Shown: one piece after another, positions 36,936 through 47,800 of the stretch
Numbering within the stretch: the stretch's first letter is position 1
Layout of the letters: each line of letters starts with the position of its first letter
Source: Rhyzopertha dominica
Lineage: Eukaryota; Arthropoda; Insecta; Coleoptera; Bostrichidae
DNA length: 64,000 nucleotides
Direction of reading: 5' to 3'
Assembly: GCA_025024175.1 (NCBI GenBank)
Contig: QCXZ01000137.1
Location: forward strand, 78,244,680 to 78,308,679
Translations under genes and position numbers: made by a program
The notes under the pieces: generated by a model
The model's database searches: none
Told to the model about the DNA's origin: nothing
Seen by the model: the letters and a program-made list of their open reading frames with translations, nothing else

Positions 36936-37924
36936 TTGATTCAATTTGCAGCGGTTTTTTTCCACGGTGTACTTATGGTCAAGTCTTTCTACTTTGAGTT
37001 TGTTGGGGTTTTCTACACATTTGGTAGTATATAGTCATCTTCTCACCTCTAAATATACCTTAATATTTCATTAATCATTGCATATGTTTCTTTTTTGTGA
37101 TTGTTCTTTCCTTTGAAGTTGAGGTTACCGTCATTCAACGACGAGGACATATTAGCTGTTCAAAATGTTTAAAAGTACAAGAATTAGAGACCCTTTACTT
37201 TTATAATTACGTAAATTTCTTATGCATCGTACAGTCGCATTTCTTCTTGCAGACTTACGAATTTGTTCGCGCCGGATGGAACAACTTTAAAGTCTAACGA
37301 TAAATCGCCAGTGAAATCACGAATAGGGTGAAAATCCCGGCTCTATGTCAATAACGACCTACCCACTTCCACGGCGGTTCTATAAATTTCAGTCGTGCAT
37401 GTTATGAAGGAGCGAATCCCTCGGTACACCAAGGTAGTAATTTACCGGTATTTGCACGCTTACGTTTTAACTTGGAGATTTATAGTGAACAATATATCAG
37501 CTCGAAGCACCAATTTACTGAGTTGTAAAGCACGACCCGATGTTATTAAAAGCTCCGCACAATCAATAGCTCAAATGGCATCATTAATTTACTCGCTTTC
37601 GAACAACATCTTTCCGGGCGGAGTGCATGAAATATGTTTGAGGCCCCGTAGGAAGCAATATTTCTCTGCACCGCCCTGCGCATCCCCCTCGCTAAATGAT
37701 TTCGTTCGCTTGTGGTCAGTTATGCAGATGTGCTAATTAGCACGTCGGAAACGCTGCTGTATAGAGATATATGCCACGCCTTCCGTACAAAAGTTGATGA
37801 CTGCGTCATTTAAGGGTTACCATTTAATTATACGAAAATACGGACGATTGCAGGAACCTACACTTCCATTTAAGCTACTTCTTTCAGCAATCGCAATTNA
37901 AATTAAATAAATGCGGTTTGCTAA
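36936..37924. other. Non-coding; GC-richer island at ~37240-37760
   Basis: No gene recognised. Bases 37240-37760 are GC-richer and TE-free. A frame of 113 codons at 37395-37736 has no recognisable domain and is not supported as coding. Confidence 0.35.
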
Positions 37925-37980
37925 TGTACACTCAAAGACTTAATTGAAGAAACGCCTAGCTTTGGCACACGAATTGGGTA

Positions 37981-39250
37981 TTATCACTTTTTTTGAAAAT
38001 TACGTAAAATGAATAATGAAGTGCTTATATATGGTACGCCATGTTAGAAAAAAACAAAAAAAATATTTGCAGGTAGAGAATTTCAGGTCTGAAATTCGAA
38101 TCTTAGGAGTCACCGCCAAAACGCTTCTATCCAAGGTTATTCAACTCGTGACGTCAAGTGTCACGTAAACATTACGGAGAAGCGTGCTGTTTAATGGTGT
38201 AGTATCAGTCTTGTATTGGAAAAGCTTTTGTGTGGTGTTTATTGAAAGCATGTTGTAAGAGGTCGCATCAAAAAGTGATTTGTGTAGTTTTACAAGCATC
38301 TATTATGTATGGAAAACAGAACAAGTGTTGTTCTGATGGTTATAAAAGTACTTCAGTCAGTACAGCTGACATACTTTTTGTANCCGTTCCTCGAGATTAT
38401 CAACGTATGAAACAGTTGTTTAAGGTCTCTAGACGTGATAAGCCGAAATCACAAAGTTTGTTTTTCTGTTGTGAAGATCATCTCATTCTTACTGTGAGTT
38501 TTATTATTCATTTTGGGGTTATAAGTATTTACTATTCAGTTTCCATTTTGTTATAGCTTGAAGAGGATATGAAAAATTATATGCATTTTAAGTTGATAGA
38601 GGGAAATGTTATAATAAAGAACGTCGTTGTTTCCCATATATTCGACTGTTAGCCAGCCCGGAAACGAGCCGCAAGAGCCCCGAAAATAAATGACAATTTA
38701 TATTTATTCTGACCTCTAAAATAAATGTCAAGTTTAGGGTACATTTTTGATTCTTGCATATTTATGTTTACAAATAGTATGTTTCCAACAACCCACTGTG
38801 ATCAAATTATCAATGCTACGTTAATTTAATAAAAAGCTCACTTATGCTGTTGCTTTCCGACATCTCCGCCGCGTTGAACCGCTCGTCGCTGTACACAAAT
38901 TCCATAACAATGAACATGGCGTCATAAGTCATAAGTATTTCACTTTTTCTTGGCGTATTTTAATTCGCTTGTCACAAAATGAACGCAAACAACAAACTGA
39001 TAAATTGACGGGCTGAGGCTGACGCGTGACGCGCTGACCCCAGATGTAAACAAGCGGCCATTTATAAGACACCTGACGTCACGGCTGATATGTTCGTGTT
39101 TTGGCGGTCCCTTTAAATATTCACATTTTTAATATTAAAAATACAATTTACGATCCATTTCGAATTTATAAGCTCTCACAGCTGTTTTGTGGATTAGATG
39201 CTACCTATAAATATGAAATTTAATAAAATATAAATACATGGCAAATACCC
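37981..39250 (+). mobile_element. THAP-domain transposon relic inserted in the left foldback arm
   Basis: The insert is bracketed by AATTGGGTA (37972-37980 and 39251-39259), present only once (as ATTTGGGTA) in the other arm. Either the duplication is 9 bp, or it is AATT with element tips GGGTATT; the sequence does not decide. Imperfect subterminal inverted repeats (CCGCCAAAAC...GTGACGTCA near 38115-38155 and the reverse near 39060-39105) frame the coding relic. At 1.27 kb it is far too short for an intact transposase, so it is a deleted, non-autonomous copy. Confidence 0.7.
38308..38690 (+). pseudogene. THAP-type zinc finger of a transposase, two exons
   Basis: Exon 1 reads NKCCSDGYKSTSV, ILFVXVPRDYQRMKQLFK, SRRDKPKSQSLFFCCEDHL, matching the THAP C2CH layout (N-terminal Cys pair, CEDH at the end) found in P-, Kolobok- and other THAP-bearing insect transposases. 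The second N-terminal Cys appears changed to Tyr. A 63-nt intron-like segment, GTGAGT at 38494 to TTATAG at 38556, is in phase 0; exon 2 continues LEEDMKNYMHFKLI and VVSHIFDC, then a stop where relatives have Gln. The DDE catalytic domain is missing. Confidence 0.65.
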
Positions 39251-39781
39251 AATTGGGTAACGGTAGATGGCGGTAACCAATTCGTTATAGAGCCGATAAA
39301 CGGCATTGCGCCTTCCTCCGCTACGAAGCGGTGGAGTAGTTTCCCTAAATATAGAAGAACGAGCAATCAGGGTAATGGTCTACTAGATGATTTATTAGGG
39401 TTATTTTGGCATATTTAAATGGGCATTATGGACTCGTCCGCAACCAAAGGTAAAGTTTTAACAAAGCAGTTTCTTTGAACCGCCGGTATTGTGTTATGTG
39501 AACGCACAACTCATTGCAAACTGAGGAAAGTGATGGCTAATATTTGTCTTGAAAATCAAAACCTACACATTTCACTATTTAAACAATGCAGGAACAAAAT
39601 ATCATTTTTTGTAATCTTTTTGCCACAGTTATTTCTGTTATTATGTTGGTGGACCTTTAACGACAGGTTTCCAATAATAAAATTCTTCACCTTCTTTAGT
39701 ATTAGATTTAATTTTTGATTGGCATAATTTTGGCGTAAGCTTGTTTTGAGGTCACTGTAGCATGAATGTTTTGTTAGTTAC

Positions 39782-40869
39782 TAGTTAGATATATAGTTTG
39801 TATACTTTTTCTTAGAGAAGGCAATGTTTTTCACTAAATTGCCAGCAAAACAACTTTACAGCAAGATTCTCACAATATTCAAAAAATCAAGTAAAAGGTC
39901 TGTAAAACCCAAAACGTCGTATCGACATGAAAAAGTTAACGCTTTTTAATTTTCTAAATCTGTTCTAATTCTAATCAGTTTCATGTGTTTTTTTTTGCAT
40001 CGGCTGTTTCTGTTAATAGTTTAGATAAAGATGTATTAAATGGGAAAAGAAAGCCGCGTTTATTAATATGCAACTTGACAAAAGNTCGTTTCACTTGTGC
40101 TCCTTACAGTTGATAATAATAGAAATAAAAGTAATAATAATGCACATAAACAATAAACACCTTTGATGGAAAATATCAACGAGTATACTCCTTCAGGCAA
40201 TCTACTATATAGTCTCAGCATGTATACATATCAGAAAACAGATATGCTACTAATGACACATAATGCAAGACCGGGAGAGAGAAAAAGATAAATATGCATG
40301 AATAACAATATTACCGTACAACTATAGTACCAACTGCAACATGAAAACAAAAAGATAACAAAATGTTAAACTACGAAACAATGATGTAATGTAATTGTAA
40401 ATAAACTAATCATTTTGTTATTCATTAGTTTGATGCATCTTCATTTAAAAAGTATTTTTTGTTCATTATCCTAAACAAGGGTCCAAGTAATTGACGTATA
40501 AGAATGATCGTTGAAAAAAACGCTCTGTACTGAGGCGACGTTTTATGTTATGAATGACCATCACTAAACGTTAAACGATAAACATTTAAAATGTTATTAA
40601 TGCAATTGCTTAACCTACTTGTATATTGAAATAGTCTATACGATGCAAATACGAAACGCTCATTTGTGACACACCAAACTTAAAATTTGAAGACTGAATC
40701 AATAATTATTATAACACTCAACAACTTACTGACAAAACTATTTTTCTGACAAATGATCGTTTTGGTTTGAGTTTGCGTAGGCTAGATGATCGAGTGTCAG
40801 AACATGGTGTTAAATATATGAAAATTCAGGAAAAACGGGTCTTTATATTTAAGAAATAAATGGTTTTCA
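39782..40869. other. Loop of the foldback, no gene recognised
   Basis: About 1.09 kb of AT-rich sequence between the two arms. No frame with a recognisable domain and no terminal repeat of its own. Confidence 0.45.
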
Positions 40870-41176
40870 GTAACTAACAAAACATTCATGCTAAAGTGAT
40901 CGCAAAAGAAGCTTACGGCAAAATTATGCCAACCAAAAATATAAATGTAACGCTAAAGAAGGTAAAGAACTTCATTATTGGAAACTTGTCGTTAAAGTTC
41001 CACCAACATACGAGTAATAACAGAAATAACTGTAGCAAAAAGATTACAAAAAACGGTATTTTGTTCTTGCATTGTTTAAATAGTGAAATGTGTAGGTTTT
41101 GATCTTCAAGACAAATATTAGCCATCACTTTCCTCAGTTTGCAATGAGTTTTGCGTTCACATAACACGGTACCGGT

Positions 41177-42190
41177 TGTAGCAACCCAAAATTTAGATTA
41201 ATGAAAATGGGTAAATCTGTCACTTCATGTGGCCATTACTCCGAACGAGAGGTGTGTCTTACCCGAATATTAAAGAACACAGCAGGCCAGCAAGGGCTAG
41301 GACAAGAGGCAAGGGCTGTAAAAGAAATGGGACAGTCGGGCATAGAGTGTGCTAGAGGTTAGTACGAGAGTATGGCTCTGGGTAGAAGTGTGTGTGATGT
41401 AGTGCCCAATGGTAGTGGTGTGTCCACCTGAGCATTATGGATAAGTTGCATTACCTGTGTGACAGGTATTTATAGAGGTATACATGCTTATTATTGAAAG
41501 GGGTATTGGCCATTATTGTAATTGTGTGGGCGCCGGTGGGCGCAGGACTAATTAGTAGTCCGGTGGCAGTGGCCACGAGACCAAGTGGGTCTGTGCAGCA
41601 AGTGGCTGCGGAGGTTTATGGCAGTTCCTCCACCCTATAGCTATAGGAGTCCTGGACGGCGTGGTCTCGACCATCCTGTCCGTGACCTGCTGCTAGCGGC
41701 AGTGACCTGGCCAGTGTAAGTGCCAGGAGTTCCTCGCAGATGGAACAGAAACCTCTGTATACCGTTATTCCACCAGGGGTTTTAGGTGGTTTAGTGGGTC
41801 CGTACATTCGGCCAATGTATGGAATGCCTGGTTGAAAGACTGGGGCCTAAGGGTGGCAATCCCTGCTAATCATATGTTACAGGTTGCCGGCCTACGTGTG
41901 CTTCATCCGGTTCCAGAGGGCCAGCGCCAGGGTGCAGGGCACCCGCCGTAAGTTAACTATCCATCTCTGTGCAATTATCTCGCTAATGCGTCATTTATTT
42001 GTATTTCCATGTTGCGTTTTGATTGGCNGCCCGACTGGTCTAATTAAACGTGCTAGCCTTGTCCGTCACCCGGAACTCGAGTGGGGTAGTGGTAAGAAAG
42101 GGCGTGAATGTGATATAAGAATAATATACAAATTANTTAACACNAACCAATAACGACTAACATACGCCCATCTCTATTTTGGATGCTACA
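41177..42190. mobile_element. 1014-bp TIR element inserted in the right foldback arm
   Basis: Ends TGTAGCAACCCAAAATTTAG (41177) and, on the minus strand from 42190, TGTAGCATCCAAAATAGAG pair imperfectly as terminal inverted repeats of about 22 bp. CGGT flanks both sides (41173-41176, 42191-42194); removing one copy plus the element restores the left-arm sequence except one base, so the target duplication is 4 bp. The interior is GC-rich compared with its surroundings and has no recognised transposase; the frame at 41616-41807 (minus) has no known domain. The superfamily is not assigned. Confidence 0.75.
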
Positions 42191-42469
42191 CGGTGGTTCA
42201 AAGAAACTGCTTTGTTAAAACTTTACCTGTGGTTGCGGACGGGCCCATAATGCCCATTTAAATATGCAAATATTACCCTAACATATCATTTGGTAGACCG
42301 TTGCCCTAATTACTCGTTCTTTTGTATTTAGGGAAACTACTCTGCCGCTCCTAGCGGAGGAAGGCGTAATGCCGTTTATCGACTGTAACGAATTGGTTAC
42401 CACCATCTACCGTTACCCAAATCGTGTGCCAAAGCTAGGCGTTTCTTCAATTAAGTCTTTGAGTGTACA

Positions 42470-43510
42470 CCCACATCCACCAAGACATTTCCTAGACGCC
42501 CAAGGCGCACGAAAAGACTTATTGAAGACAGCACCATCAAATGATACGAAAAAACTAATTCTGGATGCGAAAGCAAACTATATGCTCACCATAAGCTGCA
42601 TTGGTCCAGCCTTGGACATACTGTAAAGATACTGTTTAATATTATTGTTATTAATTATTTTCTTCCTAAATTACGCTATTCGCTCTTACAATCCTTGATG
42701 TGCTGACTCACTTGAACGACCTTTCTCAAGCAAACGCCGTCCATTAGAATTTAATAGTCAGACCGCCAGATCACTCCCGTGTATGATTGCGCATTTCACA
42801 TTTAGCAAATTACACTGTGTCTGCGTTTGCTTGTAAAGTACGCCTAATGCACCGAAATATGATTATTTAAATGGAGTATAAATAATTACGTTCATTTGTA
42901 CATGCGATTATGAAAGGCAGGCATGTGAAACGCATTAAAATAAATGGCACATAATGACACGTCTTTCTCGCGAATTAATTTGCGCTCACATTAACCGACT
43001 TAATCAATTGAATCGTTAGGAATTATAAACAGGAAAATAAATCTGGCATGCGGGGCAATCAATCAAATGTGACTGGTCGATTAAGTTCGTACCTAGCGTA
43101 ATTAAATGCCAGCGCTTACTAACTTTTTAATTAATGGCGGTGATTTTTTACGTTGCGGGCTTAGTTTTTCTATTTGACACGGTTATCATTTTGTGTGGGC
43201 AACGGCTGTTTGTAGAATGCCAGCGTAGGTCCCTGCGGGAGGTACACTGCTGTTCAATATATCATAATCGTTAAATAACCTCACTAATAAGGCTGTTAAG
43301 GAAATGAATGCCTGCTACGTGAAGAACTCAACTATAACTCATAAATACCACACAAGGCAGCGTCTTTTTAATAGCAGCCTGATTATTTATGACAACAATT
43401 TCTTAAATTAGGAAGCATATAAATAAAATTCTGAAGTTGAACAACTACATCNCTTTCACAGTCGGAGAAATGAATTGCTAAATGTGCCCTCATACCTAAT
43501 TGTAACTACT
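42470..43510. other. Island rich in homeodomain-type TAAT motifs
   Basis: TE-free sequence in which TAAT/ATTA cores cluster: TAATTACG (about 42883), GCGAATTAATTTGCGC (about 42970), TTAATCAATTGAATCG (about 43000), CAATCAATCAAATG (about 43056), GTAATTAAATGCC (about 43098), TTAATTAATGGCGG (about 43127). They lie in mixed GC context and not in plain AT tracts. A cis-regulatory module for a developmental gene outside the window is possible; this is inference from motif density only. Confidence 0.35.
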
Positions 43511-43602
43511 GTTATAGTTGCAAGCAGCAATCTATGAGACTCATTATATCAACAGCCGATTACCGTTTACAATGATTTGCAAGTATTACCTGAAGCTGTC
43601 GT
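43511..43602 (-). repeat. 92-bp dispersed repeat, inverted copy of 740-831
   Basis: Matches the reverse complement of 740-831 at about 85% (shared GTTATAGTTGCAAGCA and AAGTATTACCTGAAGCTGTC). Also carries a segment similar to the 435-564 repeat (CAAGCARCAATCTATGAGAC), linking the two repeat families. Confidence 0.55.
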
Positions 43603-44237
43603 AAATGTTTTGCAGCGGACTGGACCGTATCCACAAATTGTGTTTAGGCTTTTTTAGAATTTTTTTCTGTACACATAAATCAATGAGTATTATTTGGTAT
43701 TATTATTTTAACTACAAATATTTCTCATCGAATAGCTTTTAGTGTATGACTAAATCGTATTCTTTCCTAATTTAATGAGTAGTATCAATTTTTATAACCA
43801 TGAATGGTAAACATTACAATTTCAATACGGCAGCCCATACTTTCTAATTTTTGATCGCGGTGTGCAATCGTCCTCTACCCTGTTTCTTCACAGGTTACAA
43901 ATTTTCTTTTAATCCGGAGGGTCATAAATGTAGTTTCTACCTGTATATTTTTTTGATATAAGAAGAAATCGTAACTATTCTGCTCCTACTATAAACGGTA
44001 TTGAAATTATATTTTAAAATTTTACAGCATATACGCATACCAAGCGCAATATTTTTTACTTATTTAGTCATACCTATTAATATGGTTACATTTAGCCACT
44101 TATTAAGAGACGTTTGTGACAAATACATTTCGTAAGGCATGTGGTCAAACAGATTATTGCTGATTTTAAACCGTTGGGCAACTGAGTACCTCCGAAGCAA
44201 TTAAATATGTTCATTCTCATCACTAGGATCTGTCGCG
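43603..44237. other. AT-rich spacer
   Basis: No coding or repeat feature seen up to the DDE gene piece that begins near 44239. Confidence 0.4.
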
Positions 44238-44238
44238 G

Positions 44239-44275
44239 CATATACCTGAGTGCTTAATCGACTGCTCCGAGCATA
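44239..44275 (+). pseudogene. DDE transposase-like gene, 5' piece before the BEL insertion
   Basis: Directly left of the BEL target duplication the plus strand reads DLSRHIPECLIDCSEHTL, and the frame runs through the duplicated CCCTG to join QKYVKSIGFSM at 50489. The segment corresponds to the second HTH region of a DDE_3-type transposase-like family. It is preceded by CACTAG at 44233-44238, which could be a splice acceptor or just the border of decay. Confidence 0.45.
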
Positions 44276-44280
44276 CCCTG

Positions 44281-44616
44281 TGTGGCGTAATTTCTATGAG
44301 CGCCGGTTCGGATTTTAAATATTTTGTGGACTGTATTTGGGAACTATTTTTAATTGAATGGCAATGACTTACCCTGATGATTATTCAGTGGGTGCCAGAG
44401 GTTCTTAGACAAAAGGAGGAGGGACGAAGGGATTGAAGAAACCCAATGGAATCCTCTTCGCCGTCAGATTTTATTTGGGAATTCGCTGACGAAAAACTAC
44501 CGGAGGCACGATAACTGGAAGAGCCACTCTTTTCACGGGCGGTAAAATTGTGACTGCTTCTACCTTCGGCGCGCGCATGACAAGTGCTTAAAAAAGTTTT
44601 AAATTTGGCGCTAACA
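44281..44616 (-). repeat. 3' LTR of the BEL/Pao element
   Basis: 336 bp. Reads TGTTAGCGCC...TTACGCCACA on the minus strand. Identical by eye to the other LTR except that 16 bp present there (after GGTTC, before TTAGAC in plus orientation) are missing here. It is preceded in element orientation by a purine-rich tract. Confidence 0.93.
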
Positions 44617-44628
44617 TCCTGCCCCGCC
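44617..44628 (-). other. Polypurine tract of the BEL/Pao element
   Basis: GGCGGGGCAGGA on the minus strand directly abuts the 3' LTR, the position where plus-strand DNA synthesis is primed in LTR retrotransposons. One C breaks the purine run. Confidence 0.7.
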
Positions 44629-44832
44629 GAATAAAAATGAATAGGATAAATATATGTAAATGAAAAATTAGCTTCAAAAAACTCAAAGGAGGAAAATCAA
44701 TACGAAAGAAAAACTTAATTCCAAACTGGTTTTGGAAATAACAAATAAATCTAATGTTCAAAAACACCCAACAATAATTAAAATAAACAAACAAATTTCT
44801 TAGTCCAATATCTGAACCTATTAGAATAAATT

Positions 44833-47800
44833 CTATTGGTTCGGCAAAGGACATAACTTTGCAACAGGTCGTACGTAAGAGCCTGTCCTAGTTTTCACTA
44901 GGGCAACTCTAGCAGTGCCGTCTTTGCCAGGATATAAACGTTCTATGACAGCTAAAGGCCAATTCAATGGTGGAAGATTATCATGAATAATAATAACGAT
45001 CATTCCTTCTGATGGGGGGTTGGTTATTGTATTCCATTTTTGACGGGACTGCAATGTAAATAAGTATTCTTGACGCCATCGCTTCCAATAATGCTGTACT
45101 AAAGAATCTAATAATTTATAACGATTAAGTAAACCCTTTGGTGATTTGTCATTAAAATGTTCAACGGGTAATGACGCTACTGGCGATCCATACAAAAAGT
45201 GGGCTGGAGTTAATGCAACAGGATCAGAAGGATCAGTACTAAGTAAACATAATGGTCTCGAATTCAAAACTGCTTCGATCTGGGTTAGAACAGTGTAAAA
45301 CTCTTCGTAAGTTAAAATCTGGTTTCCTATGACTCGACTCAAGTGGGTTTTGACGCTTTTAATATTGGATTCCCAAAATCCGCCCATCCAAGGAGATGAT
45401 GGTGGATTAAATTTCCATGTAATTTTGAAGGAATTTAATTCTCTTTGAAAAGCATCTTGGAATCCGCGACTTTGAGTTAACTGATAGATTTCATCAAGTT
45501 TTGTTTTTGCACCGACAAAGTTTGTGCCACAATCAGAGAAGAGAGTAGCGCAGTTCCCTCTTCGGGATATGAAACGTTTAAAGGCAGATATAAAAGCATC
45601 AGAGGACAGATCCGAAGCCAGTTCTAAATGAATGGCCTTAGTAGACAGGCATATAAACAGACAAATATAAGCCTTCTGGCTTTTTACACCCCTGTAACGA
45701 GACATGGTAATTGAAAATGCTCCCGTGTAATCTACACCGGTCGCTAAAAAGGCTTTAGCGCAATTCACACGTTCAGAGGGTAAATCTGCCATAAAAGGAT
45801 AAATAGGCTTAGGATTTATTTTAAAACAAGTGTTGCATTTCCAAACGCGTTGGCGAATCATACTACGGGCTGACAAAATCCAGTAATTTTGGTATAATAA
45901 TGATTGTAAAAGATGAGCTCCAGCGTGGCAGTATTTTTTATGGTAATAATCAACAAGCAAGCTCACAAACGGATCAGATTTGGGTAATAATATGGGATGC
46001 TTTTGATCAAATTTAATATTTGCATTTGATAATCGACCACCTACTCTAATTACTTTGTTATGCATGAATGGATGTAATTTTCTTAATTTAGAATTTGACA
46101 AAATTGTTGATTTTTCCAACGAAAGGTATAACTCTGCAAAATGTTTCTGCTGCACTGCTCGAATTAGATATGTTTCAGCAACGCATAAATCATCATTGCT
46201 TATACTGCTATGGTTAGGCAAAATTTTCAAAAAACGCAAAACATAGACCGTTGAATTTAAAAGTTTAGACCAAGAAGAAAAACGATTAATCAAGTTATAC
46301 AAACTTGATTCTTCTTGTTCTGTGGCAATAAGAACACGATTTTCATCCGTTATGAAAGGGGAATTCAAGTCAGAAACAGCTTTAACAGGCCACTGATAGA
46401 AATCTAAACCCAACCACTGGGGCCCAGAAAACCACGTTTCATTTTTTACTAGTTGGGAGGGTGTCAAACTTCTGGAAACACAATCAGCAGCGTTTTCTTT
46501 GCCAGGGACAAAAAACCAACAATCAGGAGATATATTCTGATGAATCTGCGAGATTCTATTAGAAATGAAGGGTTTGCATTTTTGAGGTTGAGAATTAATC
46601 CATCCTAACGTTATAGTGGAATCGGAGAAAGCATATATCTTGTGAATGCGATCACCGTAAGTATCTTTTAAGAACCTTAGCTGTTTTGCCAACAACGCGG
46701 CGGCAGAGAGCTCTAATTTAGGTAAAGTTAGTTCGGGTGAAGGAGATACTTTAGATTTTGCGATCAAAAGGAATACCTTGGGAATTTGTTGTGGCAAAAC
46801 AACTTTGCAGTAGATTACGCAACCATACGCTACCGGACTCGCATCACTAAAACCAATTAAAGTGATCAAGGTGTCTGAAAACACGTTTAAATGTCGGGGA
46901 ATTTTGATAGTATTAAGCAAATGCAACTCTTTTTGGAAGATGTACCACAATTCTCGGATAGTTTTAGGTGCAGGGTCATCCCAATCCAATTTTAATGCCC
47001 AACATCTTTTTATAAGTAACTTTACAAACAAAGTAACAGGAGCTAAGAAATTTAATGGGTCGAATATGCGGGCTACTATTGATAGCATATTGCATTTAGT
47101 TGGATCGACCATTTTCATGTCTATCTTAAAAGAAAATGTATCAGTGTTTGGATTCCAAAAAAGGCCTAACACACACAAATCGTCGCGAGCAAAATCTAAA
47201 TTCTCTATCAACTTATAACGGTTTGGAATTTGGGACAAAAACTCGGAGGAATTAGACATCCACTTTACCATTTGGAAACCGCCAGAATTAAACAAATTAA
47301 CTAGAGAAAAATGGACTGTAACAGCATTGTCGACATCCGGTAAGCTACAAATCAGGTCATCAATATATAAAGTTTTGGTCACAAGAGATACTGCTTCTGG
47401 ATATAATGCTCCTTCGTCATCAACTAACTGTTTAATAGTACGAAGACTAAGGTACGGTGAAGATTTGACCCCAAATGTAACTGTGTTTAACTCATAGATG
47501 GAAACAGAGGAGGTCTCGTCAAATCTCCATAGAATCCTTTGGAACCGACGATGTTCTTCAATAAGATTAATTTGACGGTACATTTGTCTGATGTCTGCAG
47601 TTACTGCTACCGGAAATAACCGGAACATTAATAAAATGCGTAGAAGATCGTTTTGTAACTTGGGTCCTGTATAAAGGATATCATTTAAAGAAAACCCATT
47701 TTCAGTTTTCATGGATGCGTCGAAAACTATTCTACAGGGGGTTGACGAACTTTGCTTGAAAATACAATGATGTGGAATATAGTAAGAAGGCATTGTTGAA

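Larger units (their letters stand above)
37925..42469. repeat. Large foldback structure with ~580-bp inverted arms
   Basis: The left arm (37925-37980 continued at 39251-39781) and right arm (40870-41176 continued at 42195-42469) are inverted repeats of each other at roughly 85-90% identity, starting TGTACACTCAAAGACTTAAT on the outside. The loop 39782-40869 is about 1.09 kb, AT-rich, without recognised coding sequence. Each arm is interrupted once by an unrelated insertion, with the other arm showing the uninterrupted sequence. No matching target duplication was found at the outer borders. It may be a foldback/long-TIR transposon or an inverted duplication. Confidence 0.8.

Noticed and set aside
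37395..37736. 113-codon plus-strand frame
   Set aside because: No recognisable domain, lies in a GC-richer island where stops are rarer, no splice or start context to support it.
39491..39718. 75-codon frame with a near copy at 40913-41167
   Set aside because: Similarity is explained by the inverted arms of the foldback; the peptide is hydrophobic and Phe-rich with no known family, so not called as a gene.
46862..47218. Plus-strand frame of 118 codons inside the BEL element
   Set aside because: Lies antisense to the intact gag-pol gene and has no domain; the same applies to the other plus-strand frames at 46055, 48533 and 49010.
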